From assembly GCA_020427635.1 (NCBI GenBank), contig JAGQOH010000020.1, positions 1-49,203 of the forward strand: a DNA stretch of 49,203 bases, in the 5' to 3' direction. Both the position numbers and the translations under genes were made by a program. Origin of the DNA: Phycisphaerales bacterium. GTDB lineage: Bacteria > Planctomycetota > Phycisphaerae > Phycisphaerales > UBA1924. The number at the start of each line of letters is the position of its first letter. Position 1 is the first letter of the stretch. The notes under the pieces are model-generated. The model had not been told where the DNA came from and searched no databases. It saw nothing but the letters and a program-made list of their open reading frames with translations. Positions 16,687-24,171 of this stretch are shown here, piece after piece.

Positions 16687-17717
16687 TGCGGTGCCGTCAA
16701 TTCGTCCTGCATGCCGCGCACCGGAGCCGCGCCTCCCAACGCTCGAGCAATAATTGTCACGTTGTGATCGATCATGCCCATGTAGGTGCTCTCATATGTC
16801 CCCGCAGGACCAGCGGCGTCAGAAAAAAGTGAGCCGCCCAGACGCACGTCGTGTCCCTCCGCTTGTGCGCCGTCGCGCAGCGCGCGCACATTGCGCGGTG
16901 CAATCGTCGACTCGATGAACACCGCCGGCACATCTCGCTCCACCAACGTGTGCACAATGACCTGGAGGTCATGCAGGCCCGCCTCGCTTTCCGTTGATAT
17001 TCCCTGCACACCAACGACCGTGTAGCCATAACGCCGCCCGAAGTACGCAAACGCGTCGTGTGCGGTAAGCAGCACGCGCTGGCGCTCCGGCACGGAAGCA
17101 AGCACACGCGCAGCATAGCTGTCGAGCGCGAGCAGGTCCTCATGCAATTGCGCCGCGTTGGCGGCAAATGTCGCCTCTGCGTCCGGCGCAAGCGTCGTCA
17201 ATTCCGCAGCAACCATGTCGATCGTGTGTGCCCAAAGCGTCGGGTCCATCCAGACATGTGGATCAGGTTGCCCCGCATGCATGAGCAGCTGATCTTTCGG
17301 AATTGCGCCGGTCACCGCTACAACGCGGCGTGTGTGCGCCGCGCGCTCAAACAACTCCGTCATCTTGCCTTCGAGGTGCAGCCCGCTGTACAGCACCAGG
17401 TCGGCGCCCACGATCGCGCGGGTGTCATCCCGCGTGGGGTGATACAGGTGCGGGTCGACCCCTGGCCCCATCAACGTTGTGATCTCGCAAAGCTCGCCCC
17501 CAACGCGTTGGACGATATCCGCCACCATCTGCGTGGTGCACACGATCCGGAGCTTCCCCACCCCGGAAGCCGCGAAAGGCTCGCGCTGTGTTGCCAGCCA
17601 CGTGAGCGAGAGGGTCACGATGACCGCTGTGGCCAATCCAGCCAATGCCCCGGCCAATACGCCGCCCGTCCGCAGGGACGCGCCGGGGACGGGCCTCAAT
17701 CGCTTGTTAGTAGTCAC
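16683..17717 (-). CDS. Metal ABC transporter substrate-binding protein (TroA/MntA/ZnuA family)
   Basis: 344 aa, GTG start. A membrane segment (residues about 18-41) acts as signal anchor. The metal ligands fit the cluster A-I family: His90 (GVDPHLYHP), His154 (PDPHVWMDP), Glu269 (AVFIEST) and Asp300 (LFSDA). A Glu at the third position is typical of Mn/Fe binders such as PsaA/MntC, while zinc binders usually have His; no His-rich zinc loop is present. GLHLEGKMTELF is another family mark. It is the first gene of the four-gene importer operon, 57 bases after the kinase stop. The start has no Shine-Dalgarno; TTGACC-N18-TATCTT places transcription start at the GTG. Confidence 0.93.
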   Translation of the reverse strand: MTTNKRLRPVPGASLRTGGVLAGALAGLATAVIVTLSLTWLATQREPFAASGVGKLRIVCTTQMVADIVQRVGGELCEITTLMGPGVDPHLYHPTRDDTRAIVGADLVLYSGLHLEGKMTELFERAAHTRRVVAVTGAIPKDQLLMHAGQPDPHVWMDPTLWAHTIDMVAAELTTLAPDAEATFAANAAQLHEDLLALDSYAARVLASVPERQRVLLTAHDAFAYFGRRYGYTVVGVQGISTESEAGLHDLQVIVHTLVERDVPAVFIESTIAPRNVRALRDGAQAEGHDVRLGGSLFSDAAGPAGTYESTYMGMIDHNVTIIARALGGAAPVRGMQDELTAPQ

Positions 17718-17724
17718 GGCTACA

Positions 17725-17754
17725 AAGATATGCTTGGCCCCCCGACTGGGTCAA
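17725..17754 (-). promoter_or_regulatory. Promoter of the metal importer operon, probably leaderless
   Basis: On the minus strand TTGACC (17749-17754), 18 bases, TATCTT (17725-17730); the GTG start of the binding protein begins 7 bases further on (17717). This spacing would put the first transcribed base at the start codon. Confidence 0.55.
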
Positions 17755-17774
17755 CTGCAGGCGAAAGAACCTGG

Positions 17775-20063
17775 CTATTCGTTGGTATCGGCTGCGGGAA
17801 CAAGCTCGCGCAAACGTTCGGCTTGGTCGAGCCGCCCCGTCTGCTCATAGACCTGGATGAGGTATGCCCGCGCTCGTTCCGTGTATCGGTGGTCGGCGCC
17901 CAGGGCGTTCGTCAGCACCTCCATGGCACTGGCCGCCAGGGGCTCGGCTTCGTCCAAGCGCCCGAGTTCGATCAGCAACCGCGACAGATTCGCCTTGGAC
18001 ACGCCAATATCCGAGTGGTCCGCCGGCAGCGTGCGCTCGCGGATCGCAAGGACCTCTTTCATCTCGCGTTCCGCCTCCTCATAGCGTTTCAGCTTCTGAA
18101 GCGTGAGGGCCAGGTTGGCGCGGGCCGTCAGCGTAAAGAGGTGCTCGGGGCCAAGCGTCTGCGTGTACCCCGCAACAGCCTCCTCATTCATCGCCACCGC
18201 ATCTTCCAGGCGCCCCAGCAACTGGTATGTGAGCGCCAGACTCGTCATGGTCGTGTAGACCTCTGCGTCAAGGTCGAGGCCAAGTCGCTCGCGATCGACG
18301 ATCTGCTGTTCAAAGAGCGCCGCCGCCCCTGCATAGTCGCCCAGGCGGAACGTGACGTTCGCAAGATACGTTCGGCACTTGTCGACCTCCGTATTCGTCG
18401 GATCGAGAATGCGCTGCGCGATCTCCAGATTGTCCACCAGCATCGCGCGCGCCGGCTCGTCCTCACCCAAGTCGATCATGATCGCCGCATAATCCGTGCG
18501 AGCGCCAATCGTCTGCTCATTTTCGAGCCCAAACAGGGCGCGGCGCGTCTCAAACGCCTTCTGAAACTGCACGCGTGCTTCATCCCATCGGCTCAGCCCG
18601 ACCAGCGTGTCACCCAGGATCATGCGCAGATTTGCCTTGGTAACGGGAAGCAGGTCGGCGTTGGTGTCAATCGCAGATGTAATGTCATCAAGCAACTGCG
18701 AGACCGTATAGTCGGCACTCCCATACTCATTGAGGTTCACGTTGTACAGCGCATCAGTGAGCAGCTTGAGCGATGCCTCTGTTTGCTTCTGCTCATCTTC
18801 CGCCAGCTGACGAGCTGCGATGGCCTCCTCGCGCTGAGCTTCCGCCTCAGACCGAGCGGCCACCGCTTGACGCAATCCGATCGATGTCGCAATGAGCCCC
18901 GCGCTCAACGCAAGGAACACGACCGCTGCCGCCGACACCAGCGCACGGTTCCGCTGCGAGAATTTTTTCAGCTGATATAGCGTGCTGGGCGGGCGCGCGC
19001 TGATGGGTTTCGCCTGCAGGAATCGCTCGATGTCCTCGCCCAAGTCGCGTGCAGATTGATACCGCCGATCCTTCTCCTTGGCCAGCGCCTTGCGCACGAT
19101 CGTGTCGAGGTCCGTCGACCGCCCGCGTGAAACGGTTGACAGCGAAGGCGCCTCGCGCTCTTGGATCGTGCGCACCGCCTCGTGCAGCATTTGCCCCTTC
19201 AGGTCAAAGGGCAACTTGCCGGTCAAGAGCTCATACGCGATGACACCAAGGGAGTACACATCGGCGCGCTGGTCGACCTCATCGCGCCCTGAAGCTTGCT
19301 CCGGGCTCATATAGGTCACCGTGCCAACAAGCTGGCCAGTGCGCGTATGCACCGTGATGTCCGATGCATGAGGCTCCGCGGGGCGCGCGATGCCAAAGTC
19401 AAGCACCTTCGGCTTTCCCGCGTCGGTCACCAAGATGTTCGACGGCTTCAGGTCACGATGAATCACGCCGCGCTCGTGCGCATGCTGCACCGCATCACAC
19501 ACCTGCTTCAACAGGGCGAGGCGCTCGCGCGTGGGCAGGGCGTGCTTCTCGGCGTACTCGGTGATGGGCAGGCCACGCACCAACTCCATCGCGAAATAGG
19601 GCCTCGGCCCCGCATCGGTGTCGAACGAACCCGCGTCATACACCTGCGCAATGCCTTCGTGCTGCAAACGCCCCAACAGGTCCGCTTCGCGTTGGAAGCG
19701 CTTCATGATGCCTTGCGCTTCAAGGCCTGGCGTGATGACCTTTAGTGCGACCACACGCCGAGGGTGCTGCTGCTCTGCTTCATAGACCGTGCCCATGCCG
19801 CCAATACCAAGCCGCGACAGAATGCGATAGGGCCCGATCGTTTCCGGCATGCGCACGGACGTTGGCGTCGTGGCTGCATCAGGCGGCGGCGTGCGCAAGA
19901 GCGTCGAGTCCGCCGCGTCTGCGCGCAGCAATTGTTCAACCTGAGCGCGCACTTCCGAGTCGTCGCAGAAGTGACTCACAAACTCCGAGCGTTGCTCGGC
20001 AGGCAAGTCGCACGCCTGTTCGAAGAGTGCCTTGGCCCGTTGATACTGCTCGGGCGTCGTCAT
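17775..20063 (-). CDS. Transmembrane Ser/Thr protein kinase with C-terminal TPR domain
   Basis: 762 aa from the ATG at 20063 (MTTPEQYQRAKALF). Residues 1-60 are a small helical domain often seen before such kinases. The kinase domain (about 78-340) is complete: glycine loop LGIGGMGTVYEA, VALKV (Lys108), HRDLKPSN (202-209), DFG (222-224), GTVTYMSPEQ and DVYSLGV. A single membrane helix follows (ALVSAAAVVFLALSAGLIAT), then a coiled coil (SEAEAQREEAIAARQLAEDE) and about 300 residues of TPR-type repeats (LALTYQLLGRLEDAVAMNEE and others) that would lie outside the cytoplasm. The start overlaps the stop of the ECF sigma gene (ATGA), so kinase and sigma factor are coupled; the kinase probably controls the sigma factor by phosphorylation. 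Confidence 0.95.
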   Translation of the reverse strand: MTTPEQYQRAKALFEQACDLPAEQRSEFVSHFCDDSEVRAQVEQLLRADAADSTLLRTPPPDAATTPTSVRMPETIGPYRILSRLGIGGMGTVYEAEQQHPRRVVALKVITPGLEAQGIMKRFQREADLLGRLQHEGIAQVYDAGSFDTDAGPRPYFAMELVRGLPITEYAEKHALPTRERLALLKQVCDAVQHAHERGVIHRDLKPSNILVTDAGKPKVLDFGIARPAEPHASDITVHTRTGQLVGTVTYMSPEQASGRDEVDQRADVYSLGVIAYELLTGKLPFDLKGQMLHEAVRTIQEREAPSLSTVSRGRSTDLDTIVRKALAKEKDRRYQSARDLGEDIERFLQAKPISARPPSTLYQLKKFSQRNRALVSAAAVVFLALSAGLIATSIGLRQAVAARSEAEAQREEAIAARQLAEDEQKQTEASLKLLTDALYNVNLNEYGSADYTVSQLLDDITSAIDTNADLLPVTKANLRMILGDTLVGLSRWDEARVQFQKAFETRRALFGLENEQTIGARTDYAAIMIDLGEDEPARAMLVDNLEIAQRILDPTNTEVDKCRTYLANVTFRLGDYAGAAALFEQQIVDRERLGLDLDAEVYTTMTSLALTYQLLGRLEDAVAMNEEAVAGYTQTLGPEHLFTLTARANLALTLQKLKRYEEAEREMKEVLAIRERTLPADHSDIGVSKANLSRLLIELGRLDEAEPLAASAMEVLTNALGADHRYTERARAYLIQVYEQTGRLDQAERLRELVPAADTNE

Positions 20064-20617
20064 GCCAGCGAACCTTCGCCTTCCAAGCGCGTGCGCAGCC
20101 ACGCCCGCGCCATGCGCCAGTCAAGCTCCACCGTGCGCTTGGAGATGCTGAGTGCCGCCGCAGTCTCTTCGATCGTCATCCCCGCGAGAAATCGGCACTC
20201 GACGACCCGGCACTGGCGCTCGTCCAAATGCTCCAGTTCCGCCAACGCGTCCGCCAGGTCGATCGGTTCGACTTCACCAAACGAAGGCGTGTCGTCCAGC
20301 CCCGCCAGCGTGACCCGCTCCCAGCGCCCCCCGCGCTTCTCGGCGCGGCGGGCCTCGGCGTGGTTGATCAACACCTGCCGCATCGCCCGCGCCGCGACCG
20401 CCAGGAAATGCTCGCGCGACTCCCACGCGCGCGAGGCGTCGCCCACCCGTGCAAGCTTCATATAGGCCTCATGCACGATTGCGGTCGGCTGCAGCGTCGA
20501 GCCCCCGCGACCCCCGAAGTAGGCCGAGGCCAGGGCGCGCAGCTCTTCATACACCGCCGGCAGCAGCGTTTTGGAGCCAGGCCGATCGGGTTGTGGGGTG
20601 CCCTGAGCGGGGTCCAT
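20060..20617 (-). CDS. ECF-type RNA polymerase sigma factor
   Basis: 185 aa. Region 2 is seen in ALASAYFGGRGGSTLQPTAI and REHFLAVAARAMRQVLINHA; region 4 in LDERQCRVVECRFLAGMTIE and AALSISKRTVELDWRMARAW. It matches the TIGR02999 sub-family, common in planctomycetes and acidobacteria, often beside Ser/Thr kinases. There is no anti-sigma factor gene nearby. It is first in a two-gene operon with the TPR kinase. It would redirect RNA polymerase to a regulon I cannot name from sequence. The start ATG at 20617 lacks a clear ribosome site. Confidence 0.93.
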   Translation of the reverse strand: MDPAQGTPQPDRPGSKTLLPAVYEELRALASAYFGGRGGSTLQPTAIVHEAYMKLARVGDASRAWESREHFLAVAARAMRQVLINHAEARRAEKRGGRWERVTLAGLDDTPSFGEVEPIDLADALAELEHLDERQCRVVECRFLAGMTIEETAAALSISKRTVELDWRMARAWLRTRLEGEGSLA

Positions 20618-20647
20618 GGGTAGCCCAATGGTAGCCGGGCGATCCCC

Positions 20648-20664
20648 GATTCCGGCGCGGAATC
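20648..20664. promoter_or_regulatory. Inverted repeat between divergent genes
   Basis: GATTCCG-GCG-CGGAATC is a perfect 7-base inverted repeat in the 140-base divergent region between the ECF sigma gene and the first beta-helix gene. It could be an operator or the sigma factor's own control site; no protein can be assigned. Confidence 0.4.
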
Positions 20665-20710
20665 AGCAGGCGTTGCGCGGTCTGAGGCCCGTTCCTGTGG
20701 TTATGGGAGA

Positions 20711-20733
20711 GGCCCCGCATTGGGCGCGGGGCC
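20711..20733 (+). other. Strong leader hairpin before the first beta-helix gene
   Basis: GGCCCCGC (20711-20718) and GCGGGGCC (20726-20733) form an 8-pair GC stem with a 7-base loop, ending 25 bases before the ATG at 20759. There is no T run, so it is not a terminator. A weaker GCCCC/GGGGC stem lies in the 72-base gap before the second beta-helix gene. Confidence 0.5.
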
Positions 20734-20758
20734 ACCGGAACTGCAGAAGGGCAAGGTC

Positions 20759-22447
20759 ATGGGCATCGTTCAGAACAGCATCGTGGGCGCCTTGGTAGCG
20801 GTCGGATGGGCTTCAGCAGCTCAGGCGGTCGACATCAACGTGTCGCCCGTCAACAACCTCCAGGCGACCGTCAACTCGGCAAGCAATGGCGATCGCCTGT
20901 TGCTCGCGCCGGGCACGTACAACCAGACCATCTTCATCGATGGCAAGTCGCTGACCATTGAAGGCACCGGCGGTGCCGCAGCCACCACCATCACCGCAGA
21001 GTTCCTCAACGACACCGTCATTCGCGTGAACAACGCGCCCGACCCGGGGGTGACCCTGCGCGGGCTGACCATTCGTGACGGCGTGGCCCCGACTGCGGGC
21101 ACCGGCAATGCCTATCCCTACGACGGCGGCGGTGTCTCATCCTTCAACGGGGCGCTGACCATCGAAGACTGTCACCTCACGATGAATCATGCCAGTGATG
21201 ATGGGGGCGCGGTGTTCAGCTCGGGCACACTCGTCTGCACGAACACCACGTTCGACATGAACACAAGCAACGATGTGGGCGCGGGCGTGCTTGCTTCACC
21301 CACCGCGTCATTCACGAATTGCGAGTTCACAGTCAATATCGCCGGCGGACGTGGCGGTGCAGCTTATGTCTACTCTTCGGGTGATCACGACTTCACAAAC
21401 TGCACCTTCTCCGACAACGAATCCGGTTCGGAGGGCGGCGCGCTCGCCGTCTTCGGAACGAACAACTTCGATCAGTGCGTGTTCGAACGAAACTACGCGC
21501 TCGTCCAAGGTGGCGCCATCTTCACCAATAGTGGCACGCTCACATGCGCGAACACAAGCTTCACGGAGAACTACGTCGATCAGAGCAACGGGGACGCTGG
21601 GGCCATCCTCTGTGACACTGTCACTGCCACCTTGACCGATTGTGCCTTCGTGCGCAACAGCGCACCTGATGACGGCGGGGCCATCCTCTGCTGGGACGGT
21701 GGGCGCATAGACCTGTTGCGCTGCGTGTTCCTCGGGAATACGGGCGAGCGCGGCGGCGCATTCCGCATCAGCGCGCCCACCGCGGCAGCCGCGGACAACT
21801 GCCTGTTCATTGGCAACACTGCGCTGACGACCGGCTTTGGCGGCGCCTTGTACACCGCGCCGAATACTGCGGCGTCCAGCACATACTTCCGCAACTGCTC
21901 TTTCTATGGCAACCAGGGGCCGCAGTCGGTCGTGGGCGGTGCGCCAAGCAGTTCAGGCGTCTCACGGTTCACCAATTGCGTGATGTGGGCCAGCCAGACG
22001 CTTGACTCGGCATTTGGCAGCAACCAGCAGGTGCGGTATTGCAACGTGCAGCGCTCCAGTGGCGTGCAGTCCGGCGTGGGCAATATGAACGCTGCGCCGA
22101 TCTTTGCCGCGTTGCCCAATCCCGGCGTCGATGTCACCTGGGGCACGATGGACGACGTCTATGGCGACCTGCGCCTTCTGGCGGGTTCCGCGGGCATCGA
22201 TGCAGGCGACTCGTTCGCGGCGTCAGACTTGCTTGGCGACTACGACGGCAACGATCGCAACGTTGACGATCCCGCCACAGTGAATACGGGCGTCAGCGCC
22301 TGGGCCCTGTGCGTGGACACGGGGGCCTTCGAGTTTCAACCCACAGGCGCCGGCTTCACTTGCGAGGGCGATGCCAATGGCGACGGCGTGATCGATCTCG
22401 ATGACATCCAGGTCGTGCTGTTTGGCTTCGGGACAAGCTGCAACTGA
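20759..22447 (+). CDS. Secreted right-handed beta-helix protein with Cys-flanked dockerin-like tail
   Basis: 562 aa from the ATG at 20759; AGAAGGG lies upstream. Signal peptide to about residue 23 (GALVAVGWASAAQA). The mature chain has the pattern of parallel beta-helix (pectate-lyase-like) proteins: a first coil NNLQATVNSASNGDRLLLAP, GTYNQTIFIDGKSLTIEG, then repeated coils such as GALTIEDCHLTMNHASDDGG and GTLTCANTSFTENYVD. An LGDYDGNDR segment near the end leads to the tail C-EGDANGDGVIDLDDIQ...FGTSCN: one calcium loop enclosed by two Cys, ending one residue after the second. No catalytic residues can be assigned. It is the most divergent of three neighbouring beta-helix genes. Confidence 0.85.
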   Translation: MGIVQNSIVGALVAVGWASAAQAVDINVSPVNNLQATVNSASNGDRLLLAPGTYNQTIFIDGKSLTIEGTGGAAATTITAEFLNDTVIRVNNAPDPGVTLRGLTIRDGVAPTAGTGNAYPYDGGGVSSFNGALTIEDCHLTMNHASDDGGAVFSSGTLVCTNTTFDMNTSNDVGAGVLASPTASFTNCEFTVNIAGGRGGAAYVYSSGDHDFTNCTFSDNESGSEGGALAVFGTNNFDQCVFERNYALVQGGAIFTNSGTLTCANTSFTENYVDQSNGDAGAILCDTVTATLTDCAFVRNSAPDDGGAILCWDGGRIDLLRCVFLGNTGERGGAFRISAPTAAAADNCLFIGNTALTTGFGGALYTAPNTAASSTYFRNCSFYGNQGPQSVVGGAPSSSGVSRFTNCVMWASQTLDSAFGSNQQVRYCNVQRSSGVQSGVGNMNAAPIFAALPNPGVDVTWGTMDDVYGDLRLLAGSAGIDAGDSFAASDLLGDYDGNDRNVDDPATVNTGVSAWALCVDTGAFEFQPTGAGFTCEGDANGDGVIDLDDIQVVLFGFGTSCN

Positions 22448-22519
22448 GGCAGAAGGCAATGGCATACGGGCCCCAAGCGCAAGCGCGGGGGCTAGAGGCA
22501 CACGAAATAGGAACAAACC

Positions 22520-23980
22520 ATGAAAACGAAGACACGATTGATTTCGGGCATGCTGGCTGCGGCCGCACTTGCCACCGCGACGCACGGCGCTGAATTGACC
22601 GTACCGAGCGCAAGCTATCCGAGTTTGGCGATTGCGATCGCCGCAGCGGCAGACAACGACACCATCACACTCTTGCCGGGCGGGAGCCCCTTTCTCGCGG
22701 TGCCAGGCTTTGTGATCTCGAACAAGACCATCACACTCCGCGGTTCAACCGGCAACCCGAACGATGTGGTCATCGACGGGTTCAACGTTGCAAACAACGT
22801 GGTCCTCGAACTCAACGGCGCGGGCGCATCAGGGTCGGTCTTACAGGACCTGACGATCACTGGTGGCAGCACGCCATTGATCAACAACTATGGCGGCGCG
22901 GGCCTGCGGCTTGTCGACGCGGGCGCGGTTACGATCGATCACTGCATCATTCGCGACAACGTCAACCCCACGAGTGACGGAGACAGTGCGGGCGTCTTTG
23001 GCACAGGGACTTCCGTAACGTGTTACGACACGCTGTTCCAGAACAACATCACGATGACACCAAACTCCGATGCCGGCGGCACCATGTTGCACACGGGCAA
23101 TCACCTGTTTGTCAATTGCCATTTCATCAACAATGGCGTCGATGCCTCGGCATCTCCGGACAACGGCGCCGCTGCGGGCGGGATGTATATCGGCAGTGGC
23201 GTCACGCAGCTCATTCGTTGCCGCTTCGAAGGCAACCGGGGCGGCAACGGCGGCGGGGCAAGCTCTGGCGGCAACGCAACGATGATCATCGACGCGTGCG
23301 AGTTCATCGGCAACGAAGCGCATCACGGTGCGGGCTATTACATGAGCACCGGCGGCACTGGCGCCGTGCCTGTCATTCGCAACTGCCTCTTTGATGGAAA
23401 TCACTCGACAGTCAACGATGCCGCGATCTTCACGAACAAGGGCGCACAGATTCGAAGCTGCACGATGGTGAACAACATCGCCGACAACAGCTATATCGTT
23501 GGCGGTTCGCCGACGCCCGGGACGGTGGTGATCGACAACTCCATCATCTGGGGCAACACGATGAACACGAACATCATCCCGGCGCCGATGGCTGCAGTCG
23601 TGCGCAACAACATCTTCCAGCAGGCCTACACAGGTGGTGGGGGCTCGAAGAGCAACACCGTGGCCGACCCGGGTTTCGTGAACTTGGCCGGTGGCGACTA
23701 TCGCCTGGCCATGGGTTCGCCGGGGATCGACTCGGGCGATTCGAACCTGTACTTTGGTCCCTTTGCCGATCTCGATGGCAACCTGCGCGTGCTCGACGAT
23801 CCGAACACGCCCGACACCGGCTACACCATCGACGGGCCGATCATCGATGCGGGCTGCTATGAATTCCAGCCGGATGGCGCGGTCATTGATACCTGCCCCG
23901 TTGATACGAACGGCGACAGCATGATCGACCTCGACGACCTGCAGAACCTGCTCTTTGAGTTTGGCAGCAGTTGCCCGTAG
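22520..23980 (+). CDS. Secreted right-handed beta-helix protein with Cys-flanked dockerin-like tail (paralogue 1)
   Basis: 486 aa. Signal peptide residues 1-24 (SGMLAAAALATATHGA). Starts with the coil ELTVPSASYPSLAIAIAAAA and KTITLRGSTGNPNDVVIDG, then repeated coils (FVNCHFINNGVDASASPDNG, CEFIGNEAHHGAGYYMS). It shares long near-identical stretches with the next gene, for example SIIWGN-MNTNIIPAP and QQAYTGG. The tail is CPVDTNGDSMIDLDDLQNLL...FGSSCP. It is 72 bases after the first beta-helix gene and may be in one transcript with it; a terminator follows. An adhesive or polysaccharide-binding role is possible, but an enzyme cannot be excluded. Confidence 0.87.
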   Translation: MKTKTRLISGMLAAAALATATHGAELTVPSASYPSLAIAIAAAADNDTITLLPGGSPFLAVPGFVISNKTITLRGSTGNPNDVVIDGFNVANNVVLELNGAGASGSVLQDLTITGGSTPLINNYGGAGLRLVDAGAVTIDHCIIRDNVNPTSDGDSAGVFGTGTSVTCYDTLFQNNITMTPNSDAGGTMLHTGNHLFVNCHFINNGVDASASPDNGAAAGGMYIGSGVTQLIRCRFEGNRGGNGGGASSGGNATMIIDACEFIGNEAHHGAGYYMSTGGTGAVPVIRNCLFDGNHSTVNDAAIFTNKGAQIRSCTMVNNIADNSYIVGGSPTPGTVVIDNSIIWGNTMNTNIIPAPMAAVVRNNIFQQAYTGGGGSKSNTVADPGFVNLAGGDYRLAMGSPGIDSGDSNLYFGPFADLDGNLRVLDDPNTPDTGYTIDGPIIDAGCYEFQPDGAVIDTCPVDTNGDSMIDLDDLQNLLFEFGSSCP

Positions 23981-24005
23981 GTATCGAGAATGAGCATTGG
24001 ATCAG

Positions 24006-24034
24006 AGCCCGGTCCGGTGTGGGCCGGGCTTTAT
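24006..24034 (+). terminator. Rho-independent terminator
   Basis: AGCCCGG (24006-24012) pairs with CCGGGCT (24024-24030), followed by a short T-rich TTTAT. It lies 25 bases after the stop of the second beta-helix gene. Confidence 0.65.
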
Positions 24035-24077
24035 CGGGTGTTCCGGTGGGCATGGCGATGGCGCCTCGATGTTTTCG

Positions 24078-24093
24078 AAGTGGACGTCCACTT
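24078..24093. promoter_or_regulatory. 16-base perfect palindrome, operator candidate
   Basis: AAGTGGACGTCCACTT reads identically on both strands. It lies between the terminator of the second and the start of the third beta-helix gene, about 80 bases before the ATG at 24172, a usual place for a dimeric regulator. Confidence 0.5.
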
Positions 24094-24171
24094 TCTCGCG
24101 CGTATTCGGGGCAGCTCCTGTGATCATTGGAACATGGAGCGACTCAGCATGGGCATGAGATTGGAGGCGAT

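Noticed and set aside
17058..18980. Long plus-strand open frame opposite to the importer and kinase genes
   Set aside because: It crosses two convincing minus-strand genes and its translation has no recognisable domain; such antisense frames are common at high G+C.
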